DNA of 31,963 bases from Ruminococcus flavefaciens (GTDB lineage: Bacteria > Bacillota > Clostridia > Oscillospirales > Ruminococcaceae): assembly GCA_002309635.1 (NCBI GenBank), contig DBXO01000024.1, positions 1 through 31,963 of the forward strand, written 5' to 3'. The notes below the pieces were generated by a model. The model saw nothing but the letters and a program-made list of their open reading frames with translations. It had not been told where the DNA came from and made no database searches. Below, in pieces: positions 7,257-15,445 of the stretch. The stretch's first letter is position 1. Each line of letters opens with the position of its first letter. The position numbers and the translations under genes are program-made.

Positions 7257-8810
7257 TCAGGATATTCTCGCTGATGCTATCTTAAAATAATCCTTTGCGT
7301 ATCGGTATTGACAAAGTGAATATTCGCCGAACTCCACACCGAGGTCCAGCTTGTATTCGCACCAGTTGCTCCACAAAAGTCCGCAGGCAGCGATGTAACA
7401 ATAGATCTTCGTCCTCAGCTCTTCGCTGCAATTGCCTTTAAAGTAAATATCTATGAGCTGATCCGCCTGCTCTCTGTCATACAGTGCATAGATACAGAAC
7501 ATTGCGATATCCACGTGAGGGTCCTGCATTGCCGAGTACTCCCAGTCTATCAGGCGGACGTCGTCCCCTGTGAAAAGGAAGTTATCGGGTACCGCATCAA
7601 TATGAGTAAGACATTGTTCCTTTGGCTGAGAGTCTATGAACTCCCTGAGCCTGAGAACGCCGTTTTTCGTCTGCTCATAATCCTTGTATATCGACTTCTC
7701 ATGTTTCCAGAGAGATTCATAGAAATCGATCTTCTCAAAGATATCAAACCTGTGTCCAACAGTGAGCCTCATATTATGGAAGGCTCTCAGCTTGGCCATA
7801 CATTTTGCAAGATCGTCACGGCTGAGCGGATCGCAGACTCTTGCACCCTCAAGATATCTTGTGATCTTATATCCGTTGGCGGGATTGATATATGCGATGT
7901 CATCGCATATGCCCGTACCGTTTATAAGATTGTACACCTCCGCTTCCTCGCGGCGGTTTATGAGCATATCCGTTCCCTCGCCCGGTATACGCATTATATA
8001 CCTGCTTCCCTTGCAATTGAAAAGGAAGGACCTGTTGGTCATGCCCTTTTTAAGGACAGTGATATCTGTTATCTCTTCCTGTTCTGCATCAAGAGCCTGA
8101 CATATAGTGGCGATAGCGTCGGATTTAAGCTGATCCGAATGCTCGTCCAGCTCTCTCAGCTGCTCATATGTATTGATCTCGACATACTGTGCCGAATGGA
8201 CTACCTTTGCCCTGATCCTCATCTTATCGTCCTCAATGAGTGCCTGCTCCCAGAAGCAGTCGTCATATGCAGGATCGTCGCAGAGGATATTCATCTCATT
8301 GACGAGCCATTCCGCGTCCTCACTGCTGATATAGGCTATGCCCACCATGCCGTTTCCTGCGGAGTCCTTTCCTATTACGTTAAGATGATTCTTCCGGTTA
8401 AGTCTGAATATGCTTTCCTCGTCAACAAGATCGTTGACCATGTACCATGATTCCGTTTCTTCCCCGAGGAAAGGATTCTCGCCGCACCAGACGTCGCAGG
8501 GGATTATATAGCTGTTCCCCAGCTGCTTTGCTGCGAGCTTCAGGCTGTGAAGATTGTTTTTCTCCATATAATACTTGTTTACGATCAGTTTTACATCGTA
8601 TTTATCGATAAGGTACTCATATTCCTCCTTCATAAAGCCCACAACAATGTTTATTTTACTGATGCCTGCTTCACGGAGCTGACAGATAAGACGTTCCACA
8701 AGGGGCTCGCCGTTTACCATGAGCATACCTTTTGTATACATAGTATTGATCGGTACCATTCGCATTCCGAATCCTGCTGCAAGGATCACTGCATTTTTTT
8801 CAACATTCAC
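7257..8810 (-). CDS. LicC-LicA fusion: cytidylyltransferase plus choline kinase
   Basis: A bifunctional protein of about 517 residues. Residues 1-230 are a nucleotidyltransferase with AAGFGMRMVP at 11-20 and Lys27. The C-terminal part, from about 240, is a choline/ethanolamine kinase of the LicA/APH fold: the catalytic loop HIDAVPDN is at 403-410 (Asp405, Asn410), followed by the metal-binding LIDWEYS. It could phosphorylate choline and convert it to CDP-choline in one polypeptide; similar fusions are known in Treponema (licCA). The GTG at 8808-8810 is preferred over the TTG two codons upstream, because AAGGA lies 6 nt before it. It is downstream of the flippase gene in the same operon. Why a second, stand-alone LicC follows is unclear. 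Confidence 0.85.
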   Translation of the reverse strand: MNVEKNAVILAAGFGMRMVPINTMYTKGMLMVNGEPLVERLICQLREAGISKINIVVGFMKEEYEYLIDKYDVKLIVNKYYMEKNNLHSLKLAAKQLGNSYIIPCDVWCGENPFLGEETESWYMVNDLVDEESIFRLNRKNHLNVIGKDSAGNGMVGIAYISSEDAEWLVNEMNILCDDPAYDDCFWEQALIEDDKMRIRAKVVHSAQYVEINTYEQLRELDEHSDQLKSDAIATICQALDAEQEEITDITVLKKGMTNRSFLFNCKGSRYIMRIPGEGTDMLINRREEAEVYNLINGTGICDDIAYINPANGYKITRYLEGARVCDPLSRDDLAKCMAKLRAFHNMRLTVGHRFDIFEKIDFYESLWKHEKSIYKDYEQTKNGVLRLREFIDSQPKEQCLTHIDAVPDNFLFTGDDVRLIDWEYSAMQDPHVDIAMFCIYALYDREQADQLIDIYFKGNCSEELRTKIYCYIAACGLLWSNWCEYKLDLGVEFGEYSLCQYRYAKDYFKIASARIS

Positions 8811-8834
8811 TGACAATCCTTCTTTACTGTTATA

Positions 8835-10316
8835 CTACTTTTTCAATATATATTTTGTTTCTTTTCTGTAGAAGATAAGTACTGCAAGACCTGTTAATAC
8901 AGAAACGATAGCAAAAGTTATCGCTCCATAGATAAAGAATGATATATAGCTGTCTATTTTGAGCTTTAATACTCCTGTTATTCCGAAATAGCACAGGAAT
9001 TCCACACCGAAGAAGATCAGAGCCGCCTTTATTGACTTTGAATAGTCTCTGAAGAGAATATCCTTCTTTATATAGCAGATATGAGCGACCATACGGTAGA
9101 TCATGGATACAAGAGTACCGACGGCGATTCCTATAAGTCCGAATTTGTATACCAGCGCAACGGAAAGAACGATGTTCATTATCGCCTCCATGTATGCATA
9201 CTTGGCTATCTGCTTGAAATGTCCCGCAGAATATGCCGCAGAAACATATGAATCCCTTACACAGTATATCATTTCAGCCTGAGTAATGATAATACCGAAC
9301 AGCTTCTGATTGTAATTCGCGTCTGTCATATGTTTGGTATATACAAGTACAAAAGGCGTAATGAGTATTATTCCGCAGGTGAACATAATTGTCGAAACAG
9401 CATACATTGCAAGCTCATAGATATCAAATGCCTTATTCAGCTTCTTCTTGTCGCCCTCTGCAAGAGTTTTTCCGAATGACGGAACAATTGCCGTAGATAC
9501 AGAATAAACCAGATTCTTCATTGCCTTTATGACCATAGCATAGGTACCGTAAACCGATACATTGGCAAATGTAGAAAAGATAGTCAGCAGCACGACATCT
9601 GTATTGGTATGGATAAAATATGCAAGATTGATGCCAAAGCCGTTCCACCTGTCCTTGACAGCTTCCTTATCGGGCTCAACATTCAGATCAAGCTTATAAT
9701 GCTTCTTAACGTAGAACGAGAACATCAGCGGCTGGATAAAGAATATTAGAGCCGAAAAGAACTTGATAACTATAATATCGTTGAAAAGCTTTGCACATAC
9801 GATGACCGATATCGTATTCAGCACCGTAATTATTATCTGTGTAAGCGATACATAATAGCTTTTTCTGTCAGCATTTATCAGTATCTTGAACGCCAGTGAG
9901 AAGAAATACTGAACGAACAGATTCATGCCGAGCACTAATATAAGGAGAATGCTGTATTTGTAATCAAAGCCGGTAGGCTTCAGTAAAGGATATACAAAGG
10001 CAACGCCTACAGCATACACCAGATATATGAGACCTATTTTCTTAAAGAAATTCTGCGCTGCTTTAACAACGGAATTGACCTTATCGGTCTCACCTGCGCT
10101 CAGCGGCTTGTAAAGAGCCGCCATTATAACACTTGTAAGTCCGCCCTCAAGCAGCTGAACATAGTTCAGGAACTGATTTACCGATACTACAAGTCCATTG
10201 ACATTTGAACCGAACTGAGACAATATGATATGGGTGACAACGAAGCCGCCTATCATTGAAACGAACTGAAGAATGATTGCAAAGACGATATTCTTTAATG
10301 CTACTTTTTTCTCCAT
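8835..10316 (-). CDS. Wzx-like polysaccharide flippase
   Basis: A 493-residue polytopic membrane protein of the MOP/MATE superfamily (polysaccharide biosynthesis type), with about 14 hydrophobic segments spread over its whole length. It is predicted to flip undecaprenyl-diphosphate-linked repeat units across the cytoplasmic membrane. The N-terminus (IILQFVSMIGGFVVTHIILS) and the following SVNQFLNYVQLLEGG region are typical of flippases in firmicute capsule clusters. It starts 3 bp after the licD stop, with GAGGGA in the end of licD as SD, so the two are probably coupled. Together with the Wzy-like gene it indicates Wzx/Wzy-dependent export. Confidence 0.85.
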   Translation of the reverse strand: MEKKVALKNIVFAIILQFVSMIGGFVVTHIILSQFGSNVNGLVVSVNQFLNYVQLLEGGLTSVIMAALYKPLSAGETDKVNSVVKAAQNFFKKIGLIYLVYAVGVAFVYPLLKPTGFDYKYSILLILVLGMNLFVQYFFSLAFKILINADRKSYYVSLTQIIITVLNTISVIVCAKLFNDIIVIKFFSALIFFIQPLMFSFYVKKHYKLDLNVEPDKEAVKDRWNGFGINLAYFIHTNTDVVLLTIFSTFANVSVYGTYAMVIKAMKNLVYSVSTAIVPSFGKTLAEGDKKKLNKAFDIYELAMYAVSTIMFTCGIILITPFVLVYTKHMTDANYNQKLFGIIITQAEMIYCVRDSYVSAAYSAGHFKQIAKYAYMEAIMNIVLSVALVYKFGLIGIAVGTLVSMIYRMVAHICYIKKDILFRDYSKSIKAALIFFGVEFLCYFGITGVLKLKIDSYISFFIYGAITFAIVSVLTGLAVLIFYRKETKYILKK

Positions 10317-10319
10317 TCC

Positions 10320-11159
10320 TCAGTCCCTCAGATACACTTTAAAATCATGGTTGGATACTCTTTTATCCTCGGGCGGCAGCTGCATATAGTCACCGTAAAG
10401 GATAGTAAGGTATTCCTTGTATTTACACGGCGCATTGAACTCGCGGCTCTCAAACTGCACCTTTACAGGCTTGCCGTATATCCTTGTCTCAACGTCTCTG
10501 TACGGATTGCATGAGCATACGACGTTTCCCTTGTACTTCGTTTTCTGATCCTTTTTCCTTGTGAGCATCCTGTCAAGCTCAAGCTGTACCTTTCTCCAGC
10601 CCTTTCGTCTGAACAGGAAATATACGACCTTCTGCTTTGCACCGCTTGGCTTGTCGCCCTGATCGTTCCTGCGCAGAACAGTCAGCGCCATGCGGTAGAG
10701 ATGGATGACTCTCTGAAACATGCGTCTTCTGAATTTTGACGTGGGCAGGTGATCGATGGGAAATACATCGACGAAAGCGCCCATGCCGTCAACGCTTACG
10801 GGCTCCTCTATGAGCTCAGTATCCGTATCCACTACCTTTGCGAACAGGTAGTGATAATTCTTCGTATTATGCATGGACAGCACCTTATAATGGCTCTTAT
10901 CAGCATTTATAACGTCGATAAATCGCTTGTAATCGGCTCTGTCCACAAGTATATCCACATCGTCGTCCCACGGAATAAAGCCCTTGTGACGGACCGCTCC
11001 CAGAAGAGTACCGCTGTCGATATAATACACTATGTTGTTCTTCTGACAAACATCGTCGATATAACACAGTACTTCAAAAACTCTTTGTTTTATCTCATCG
11101 CAGGATAATTCCTTTTTATCCACTAACAATTCATCCTTTCGACATTTCTCCATTGTCAT
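10320..11159 (-). CDS. licD: LicD-family phosphotransferase
   Basis: Predicted to transfer phosphocholine (or a related phospho-alcohol) from its CDP form to a sugar of the surface glycan. The 279-residue protein carries the LicD signature at 49-72: SGTLLGAVRHKGFIPW followed by DDDVDILV, with the acidic cluster Asp65-Asp67 and Asp69 typical of the nucleotidyltransferase-like fold. No membrane segment is visible. It lies between the Wzy-like and Wzx-like genes and next to the choline module, making it the best candidate for the phosphocholine transferase. The start is uncertain: the ATG at 11159 has a weak SD, and TTG or GTG codons 11-13 codons downstream follow AAAGGA. Confidence 0.85.
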   Translation of the reverse strand: MTMEKCRKDELLVDKKELSCDEIKQRVFEVLCYIDDVCQKNNIVYYIDSGTLLGAVRHKGFIPWDDDVDILVDRADYKRFIDVINADKSHYKVLSMHNTKNYHYLFAKVVDTDTELIEEPVSVDGMGAFVDVFPIDHLPTSKFRRRMFQRVIHLYRMALTVLRRNDQGDKPSGAKQKVVYFLFRRKGWRKVQLELDRMLTRKKDQKTKYKGNVVCSCNPYRDVETRIYGKPVKVQFESREFNAPCKYKEYLTILYGDYMQLPPEDKRVSNHDFKVYLRD

Positions 11160-11170
11160 ATTAAAAGATC

Positions 11171-12418
11171 TTATGCCACTATCCTTATCTTCCGCTTTTT
11201 CAGTTTTGTTTCAAAGCCGAGGTAATTCTCACTCCAGCGGATGATAAATATGGTGAAAAAGAATATGAAGCTTAGGCTTACTTCGGCAACAGCTGCAAAA
11301 ATAAAACCATAGATAACGGCATAAAGTGACCAGTTCGAGGCTCTTGCTTTTTTCAGACACTCTATCTCATTGTTCTGATTGGATATCCGTACCGATCTGA
11401 AAAGCATAAAAATAAGCGCCGATCCTCCAACAAGGCCGTAGCTGAGCATAACATGCGCAAGACCGTTCTGTATATTGGTTCCCAGAGCGATATTATCACG
11501 CATAACATTGCTCTCATAGCCGTATCCCAGCCATATTCCGCCCTGCTTGTAGACATCTACCGCTCTTGCGTAATATCTCAGTCGGTCAGTAAGGGTAAGA
11601 TCCTTGCCCATAACGTCCTGTACTATGAACTGTACGAGCTTCAGTTTGAGGAGACTGGGGATAATGAATATCATCATCATGCTCAGTATCAGAAAACCGA
11701 TAACAACTGCGGGATTTGAAAGGAATCTCTTCACCTTTTCAGTTGCATGAAGCAGTATAAATATCAGAAACAATGCTGAAAAGCCCGTCATGCAGTTGGC
11801 ATACCAGACAACGACCTCAAACATTAGAAAAACTGCTATGAATTTGTAATATTCCTTTTTATTGCTCTTGTAAAGTCCCTCGTTCAGATTGTATTTTAGT
11901 CCGATATACAGCATCATTATGTAGCTTACCATATATTTAGAGCCTATAAAATACGAATTTGAAAAAAGATAGGATTTTCCGAATATAAATACCGTTACTG
12001 CGGATAAAAAGCAGTAAAAGCCGCATATCTTGCACAGTACCTCCGTCAGTCTCCGCGAATTCTTCTTCTGATCGCAGTACTGGAACATGGTATATATCTC
12101 GTATATGCAAAGGGCATATTGCAGACCGTTTATCAGATTTGCAAAAAAAAGCCCCTTGTACAGGTAGTTATATATACATGAGATAACTACAGGTATGACA
12201 TATATCAGCGACATATTCACCATTTTCTTGAATCCGAGCCGGAATACAAAGAAAAACATTCCCACGATAAGACACAGCACTCTGAAGCAGATACCGATGG
12301 TACCCTCCAGAAAACTCGGACGGAGCACTCCGAAAAATATGACGGTCAGAACAACATATGTAATACAAAGCCTTATTTTGAGCGGGTTTGTATTATTCAA
12401 TGCTTTACTTTCTTCCAT
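11171..12418 (-). CDS. Wzy-like O-antigen/capsule polymerase
   Basis: A 415-residue integral membrane protein with about 10-11 hydrophobic segments and a long extracytoplasmic loop in its second half (about 260-310, GKDLTLTDRLRYYARAVDVY and GYGYESN). This layout is characteristic of Wzy polymerases and WaaL-type ligases, whose sequences are poorly conserved. It is predicted to polymerise lipid-linked repeat units on the outer face of the membrane. A short basic C-terminal tail (KLKKRKIR) marks the cytoplasmic end. The ATG has AGAGG 5 nt upstream. Its place between a GT2 gene and licD/wzx supports the call; the name rests on topology and context. Confidence 0.7.
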   Translation of the reverse strand: MEESKALNNTNPLKIRLCITYVVLTVIFFGVLRPSFLEGTIGICFRVLCLIVGMFFFVFRLGFKKMVNMSLIYVIPVVISCIYNYLYKGLFFANLINGLQYALCIYEIYTMFQYCDQKKNSRRLTEVLCKICGFYCFLSAVTVFIFGKSYLFSNSYFIGSKYMVSYIMMLYIGLKYNLNEGLYKSNKKEYYKFIAVFLMFEVVVWYANCMTGFSALFLIFILLHATEKVKRFLSNPAVVIGFLILSMMMIFIIPSLLKLKLVQFIVQDVMGKDLTLTDRLRYYARAVDVYKQGGIWLGYGYESNVMRDNIALGTNIQNGLAHVMLSYGLVGGSALIFMLFRSVRISNQNNEIECLKKARASNWSLYAVIYGFIFAAVAEVSLSFIFFFTIFIIRWSENYLGFETKLKKRKIRIVA

Positions 12419-12462
12419 ATTAACCTCTGATATCGATCACTCACGCTTTACAGCACAGTGAT

Positions 12463-13443
12463 TCAGTCTTTTTTCAGCTTCAGCGATAATTTGTGTACCA
12501 GAGAGTATATTTCAGGTCTTGTGCAGAGCAGAATAAAGTATATCTTGTTTGATTTTGATATCCTTTTGTTCTTAAGGATCACCTTAAGATTCTTTCTGAA
12601 AATGCGCCTGTTCTTCATAAATATCTTCTTATAAGAGCTCCAGGGCATTTTTTGGAGGTTAAGAAGCTGTATAACAGCGTTCTTGTACATGAAGACCTTT
12701 AATTCCTTGCGTTCGGGGTACACCCTGTCAATGAAGCTGCCGAACTCCTTGCATATCTCGAATATACGGAAATGCTTCTTGTTCAGCGGCGAAATGAGGA
12801 TACTTCCCTCATGCTGGACATAGTGGTAATTGTCACTGTAGCTTCCGATAGCTACCCTGTCCATTTCATTTATGATATTGTACATGCAGGCACTGTCCTC
12901 GTAGTAGCCGTCAGGGAACGGATATTTCAGCAGTACCTCCTTGGGATAAAGCTTTCCGTATGCGGCCCAGCCTACATATGTGCCTGTATATACATAGAAT
13001 AATGCGTTTTCCCTGTCTGTGACGAATGGTTCAAAGTTTATGATCGTTTTTCCCGTACCGTCTTCGTTCTCTCTTGCTGTTCTCGTTATGACGAAATCAG
13101 CGTTGAAGCGCTCTTTCAGCTTCACCATATCCTCGATGTAGGTCTTTTCAACATAATCGTCCGAATCCACGAAAGCGATGTGCTCGTACTTTGCAAACTT
13201 CACGCCGTAGTTTCTCGCGCTGCTGAGTCCGCCGTTCTCCTTGTGGAGAGATGTAACATTGCTGTACTTTTCAGCCAGCTCATCACACCTTTTCGGGCAG
13301 CTGTCAGGTGAACCGTCGTCTACAAGTATTATCTCGATGTCGGGATAGGTCTGTGCAACCAGACTGTCCACGCATTTTTCAAGGTATTTTTCCACCTTAT
13401 ATACAGGTACGATCACTGAAACACCAATTCTCTGTTTTTCCAT
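12463..13443 (-). CDS. GT2-family glycosyltransferase
   Basis: An inverting, GT-A-fold cytosolic glycosyltransferase of 326 residues that would add one sugar to the lipid-linked repeat unit. VSVIVPVYKVEKYLEKC at the N-terminus, VDDGSPDSCPKRCDEL (41-56), the acceptor-loop segment KENGGLSSARNYG (68-80) and the metal-binding DSDD at 93-96 are all typical. The tail is rich in Lys and Arg, suggesting membrane association. The ATG at 13443 is preferred over an in-frame TTG at 13452 because GAGGA stands 9 nt upstream. Donor and acceptor cannot be inferred. Confidence 0.88.
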   Translation of the reverse strand: MEKQRIGVSVIVPVYKVEKYLEKCVDSLVAQTYPDIEIILVDDGSPDSCPKRCDELAEKYSNVTSLHKENGGLSSARNYGVKFAKYEHIAFVDSDDYVEKTYIEDMVKLKERFNADFVITRTARENEDGTGKTIINFEPFVTDRENALFYVYTGTYVGWAAYGKLYPKEVLLKYPFPDGYYEDSACMYNIINEMDRVAIGSYSDNYHYVQHEGSILISPLNKKHFRIFEICKEFGSFIDRVYPERKELKVFMYKNAVIQLLNLQKMPWSSYKKIFMKNRRIFRKNLKVILKNKRISKSNKIYFILLCTRPEIYSLVHKLSLKLKKD

Positions 13444-13482
13444 AATAAACAATCCTCTATTTCACGTCTTTGAACCATATAG

Positions 13483-13514
13483 GCGTTCTTTCCGGTATTT
13501 ACCGGGAAGAACGC
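13483..13514. other. Strong hairpin between polysaccharide genes
   Basis: A 14-bp stem with one G-T wobble (13483-13496 with 13501-13514, loop ATTT) lies between the cytidylyltransferase/PLP fusion gene and the GT2 gene. No U tract follows on the minus strand, so it is more likely an mRNA processing or stability element, or a partial attenuator, than a complete terminator. Confidence 0.6.
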
Positions 13515-13535
13515 TTATTTACGGTATATATTCTA

Positions 13536-15350
13536 TCAAACCTGACCAAGCTCAGCCTTCATTGCGCTTATAAGCCTGTCGTTGTCCTCTGTATTTCTTA
13601 CTGCAAGTCTCAGGTAGTTGCGTCCGTTGGTCTTCGTAGTAAGCTCCTTGATGAGCAGCTCGTACTTTATGAGCAGGGTCTTGAGAAGCTCCTTTGGAGA
13701 GATCTTCTCGTCAAGCTCTACCATAACGTAGTTTGCCTGAGAGTGGATAACGCGGACGCCCTTCACCGTAGCAAGCTCTGCTTCAAATCTTGCACGTTCT
13801 GCTCTGATCTGAACGAGTGCGGCTACGTAGTCCTTCTTGTACTTTTCTTCTATCTGCATATAGAACTCGCCGAAGGAATTGATGTTCCAGATAGCGACGT
13901 CCTTCTTCATAGCAGCGATTATATCGGCATTTCCCGATGCGAGCACGCCGAGTCTGAGACCGGGCACACCGTAGGACTTTGAGATCGACTTCATTACGAA
14001 GAGGTGGGGATTTGCCGACAGTATCTCCTGATCGATAAGGGTATTGTCAAGCTCGTCGGCAAAGTCAACGAAGGACTCGTCGATAAGGAGAGTGATGCCC
14101 TTCTTTCCTGCCCACTCGATGAGCTTGAGGAGATCAGCCTTGGGGATATAGTTACCGCTGGGGTTGTCGGGGTTGACAACTATGAGGTTCTGTATATCCT
14201 TGTCGCCGAAATAATTCATAAGATCGGCAGCTGTATAGGAATAATCAGCATTGTCGGGAGTGAAATCAACGGAATTCTCCCTGCTGTATCTGTTGGGATA
14301 TTCGTCAAATGTAGGTCTGATAAAGCCTACCTTGCCCTTTAAGAAGCCCATAAGCGACTTGATGAGCTCTGCCGCGCCGTTGCCGACGATGATATTTTCC
14401 TGATGAACGCTGAAATTCTTTGCAGCAAGCAGAGAATTTACGCGCATACCCGAGGGGTACTCTGTAAGGAGAGTGTCGAAGCTCGCTCTGAGCTCGTCCT
14501 TCATCTTCTCGGGCGGGAAATATGGGTTTACAAGGTAGCAGAAGTCGAGGAGCTTGGGATATCTCCAGTAGCCGCCGAAACGTCCCTGAAGAAGCTTTAC
14601 CCTCTCGTCGTCGTCGGGAGTAAAGATTGACTCTGCAATATCAAGATCCTGGATATCGTCTATTTCATACCACTTCTGTCCGTTTAGGCGCTTAGCCCTG
14701 ATAACGGGAGTGTCAAGCATGGTGATAACGCGGAGCACCTGCTCATAGTACTCGTTTTCGCCAAGTGCAGACTGATACGCAACAAGGAAAGGAACATAGT
14801 ATGTCTCGGAGAACTGCTTGCTGAACTTGTAGATATTTACAGTCTTGTAGTACTCCTTGTTCTCCCTGAACTTGAACTTCTTTCCGGGTACGAATGCCTC
14901 GATGCTGTCATCTGAGCTGAGCTTTACGCAGGTACCGTCCATCCAGGACTCATATTTGTCAACAAGAGCGAGAGTTTCTCTCGGATCAGACACAAGTGCG
15001 TCGAGAACTCTGTCCTCGAAGATAAGATCGGACTCAAAAAGAAGGGTATCCTCCTTGCAGAGCCAGTCCTTTGCAAGTGAAAGTGAATAGATATTGTTTG
15101 TTTTGTCATATATCGGGTTATTGACATACTCTATGGGAGTTTTGATACCGAGAGTGCCGATATAGTCGATAAGCTTCTGTCCCTCATAGCCTACAACGAT
15201 GACGATCCTTGAGACCTTCTGCCTTTCGATCTGATGGAGCATACGCTCGATCAGTGTAACACCGTTCACCTTTACCATACACTTTGTGTTATTCTGAGTA
15301 AGCTCCTTAAGACGCTTTCCCATTCCTGCTGCTAAAATAATTGCCTGCAT
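13536..15350 (-). CDS. Cytidylyltransferase fused to HisC/CobD-like PLP enzyme
   Basis: A 604-residue two-domain enzyme. Residues 1 to about 235 are a LicC-type nucleotidyltransferase: AAGMGKR 7-13, Lys23 and FESDLIF with the metal-binding Asp. Residues about 245-604 are a fold-type I PLP enzyme of the HisC/CobD branch: GNGAAELI, NPDNPSG, DESFVDF and the internal-aldimine Lys458 in SISKSYGVPGLRLG. CobD-like relatives decarboxylate threonine phosphate or serine phosphate, while HisC-like ones transaminate phosphorylated substrates. My inference is that the C-terminal half makes a phosphorylated amino alcohol (ethanolamine-P, aminopropanol-P or serinol-P) and the N-terminal half activates it with CTP for a LicD transferase. 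It differs from PntC-type fusions, where the partner is a PhnW-like transaminase. AGGAGG lies 5 nt before the ATG. Confidence 0.8.
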   Translation of the reverse strand: MQAIILAAGMGKRLKELTQNNTKCMVKVNGVTLIERMLHQIERQKVSRIVIVVGYEGQKLIDYIGTLGIKTPIEYVNNPIYDKTNNIYSLSLAKDWLCKEDTLLFESDLIFEDRVLDALVSDPRETLALVDKYESWMDGTCVKLSSDDSIEAFVPGKKFKFRENKEYYKTVNIYKFSKQFSETYYVPFLVAYQSALGENEYYEQVLRVITMLDTPVIRAKRLNGQKWYEIDDIQDLDIAESIFTPDDDERVKLLQGRFGGYWRYPKLLDFCYLVNPYFPPEKMKDELRASFDTLLTEYPSGMRVNSLLAAKNFSVHQENIIVGNGAAELIKSLMGFLKGKVGFIRPTFDEYPNRYSRENSVDFTPDNADYSYTAADLMNYFGDKDIQNLIVVNPDNPSGNYIPKADLLKLIEWAGKKGITLLIDESFVDFADELDNTLIDQEILSANPHLFVMKSISKSYGVPGLRLGVLASGNADIIAAMKKDVAIWNINSFGEFYMQIEEKYKKDYVAALVQIRAERARFEAELATVKGVRVIHSQANYVMVELDEKISPKELLKTLLIKYELLIKELTTKTNGRNYLRLAVRNTEDNDRLISAMKAELGQV

Positions 15351-15445
15351 AATAACCTCCTATAATATCCAAAAAAGTAGATAAATGCTCATATATCCTG
15401 TACTTGGGCCGGGCAGCATCTCTGCCGCCGCTCAGCTATAATCCT

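Noticed and set aside
7515..8450. 311-codon plus-strand frame
   Set aside because: Lies entirely antisense to the LicC-LicA gene, has no recognisable domain, and the minus-strand gene has clear motifs.
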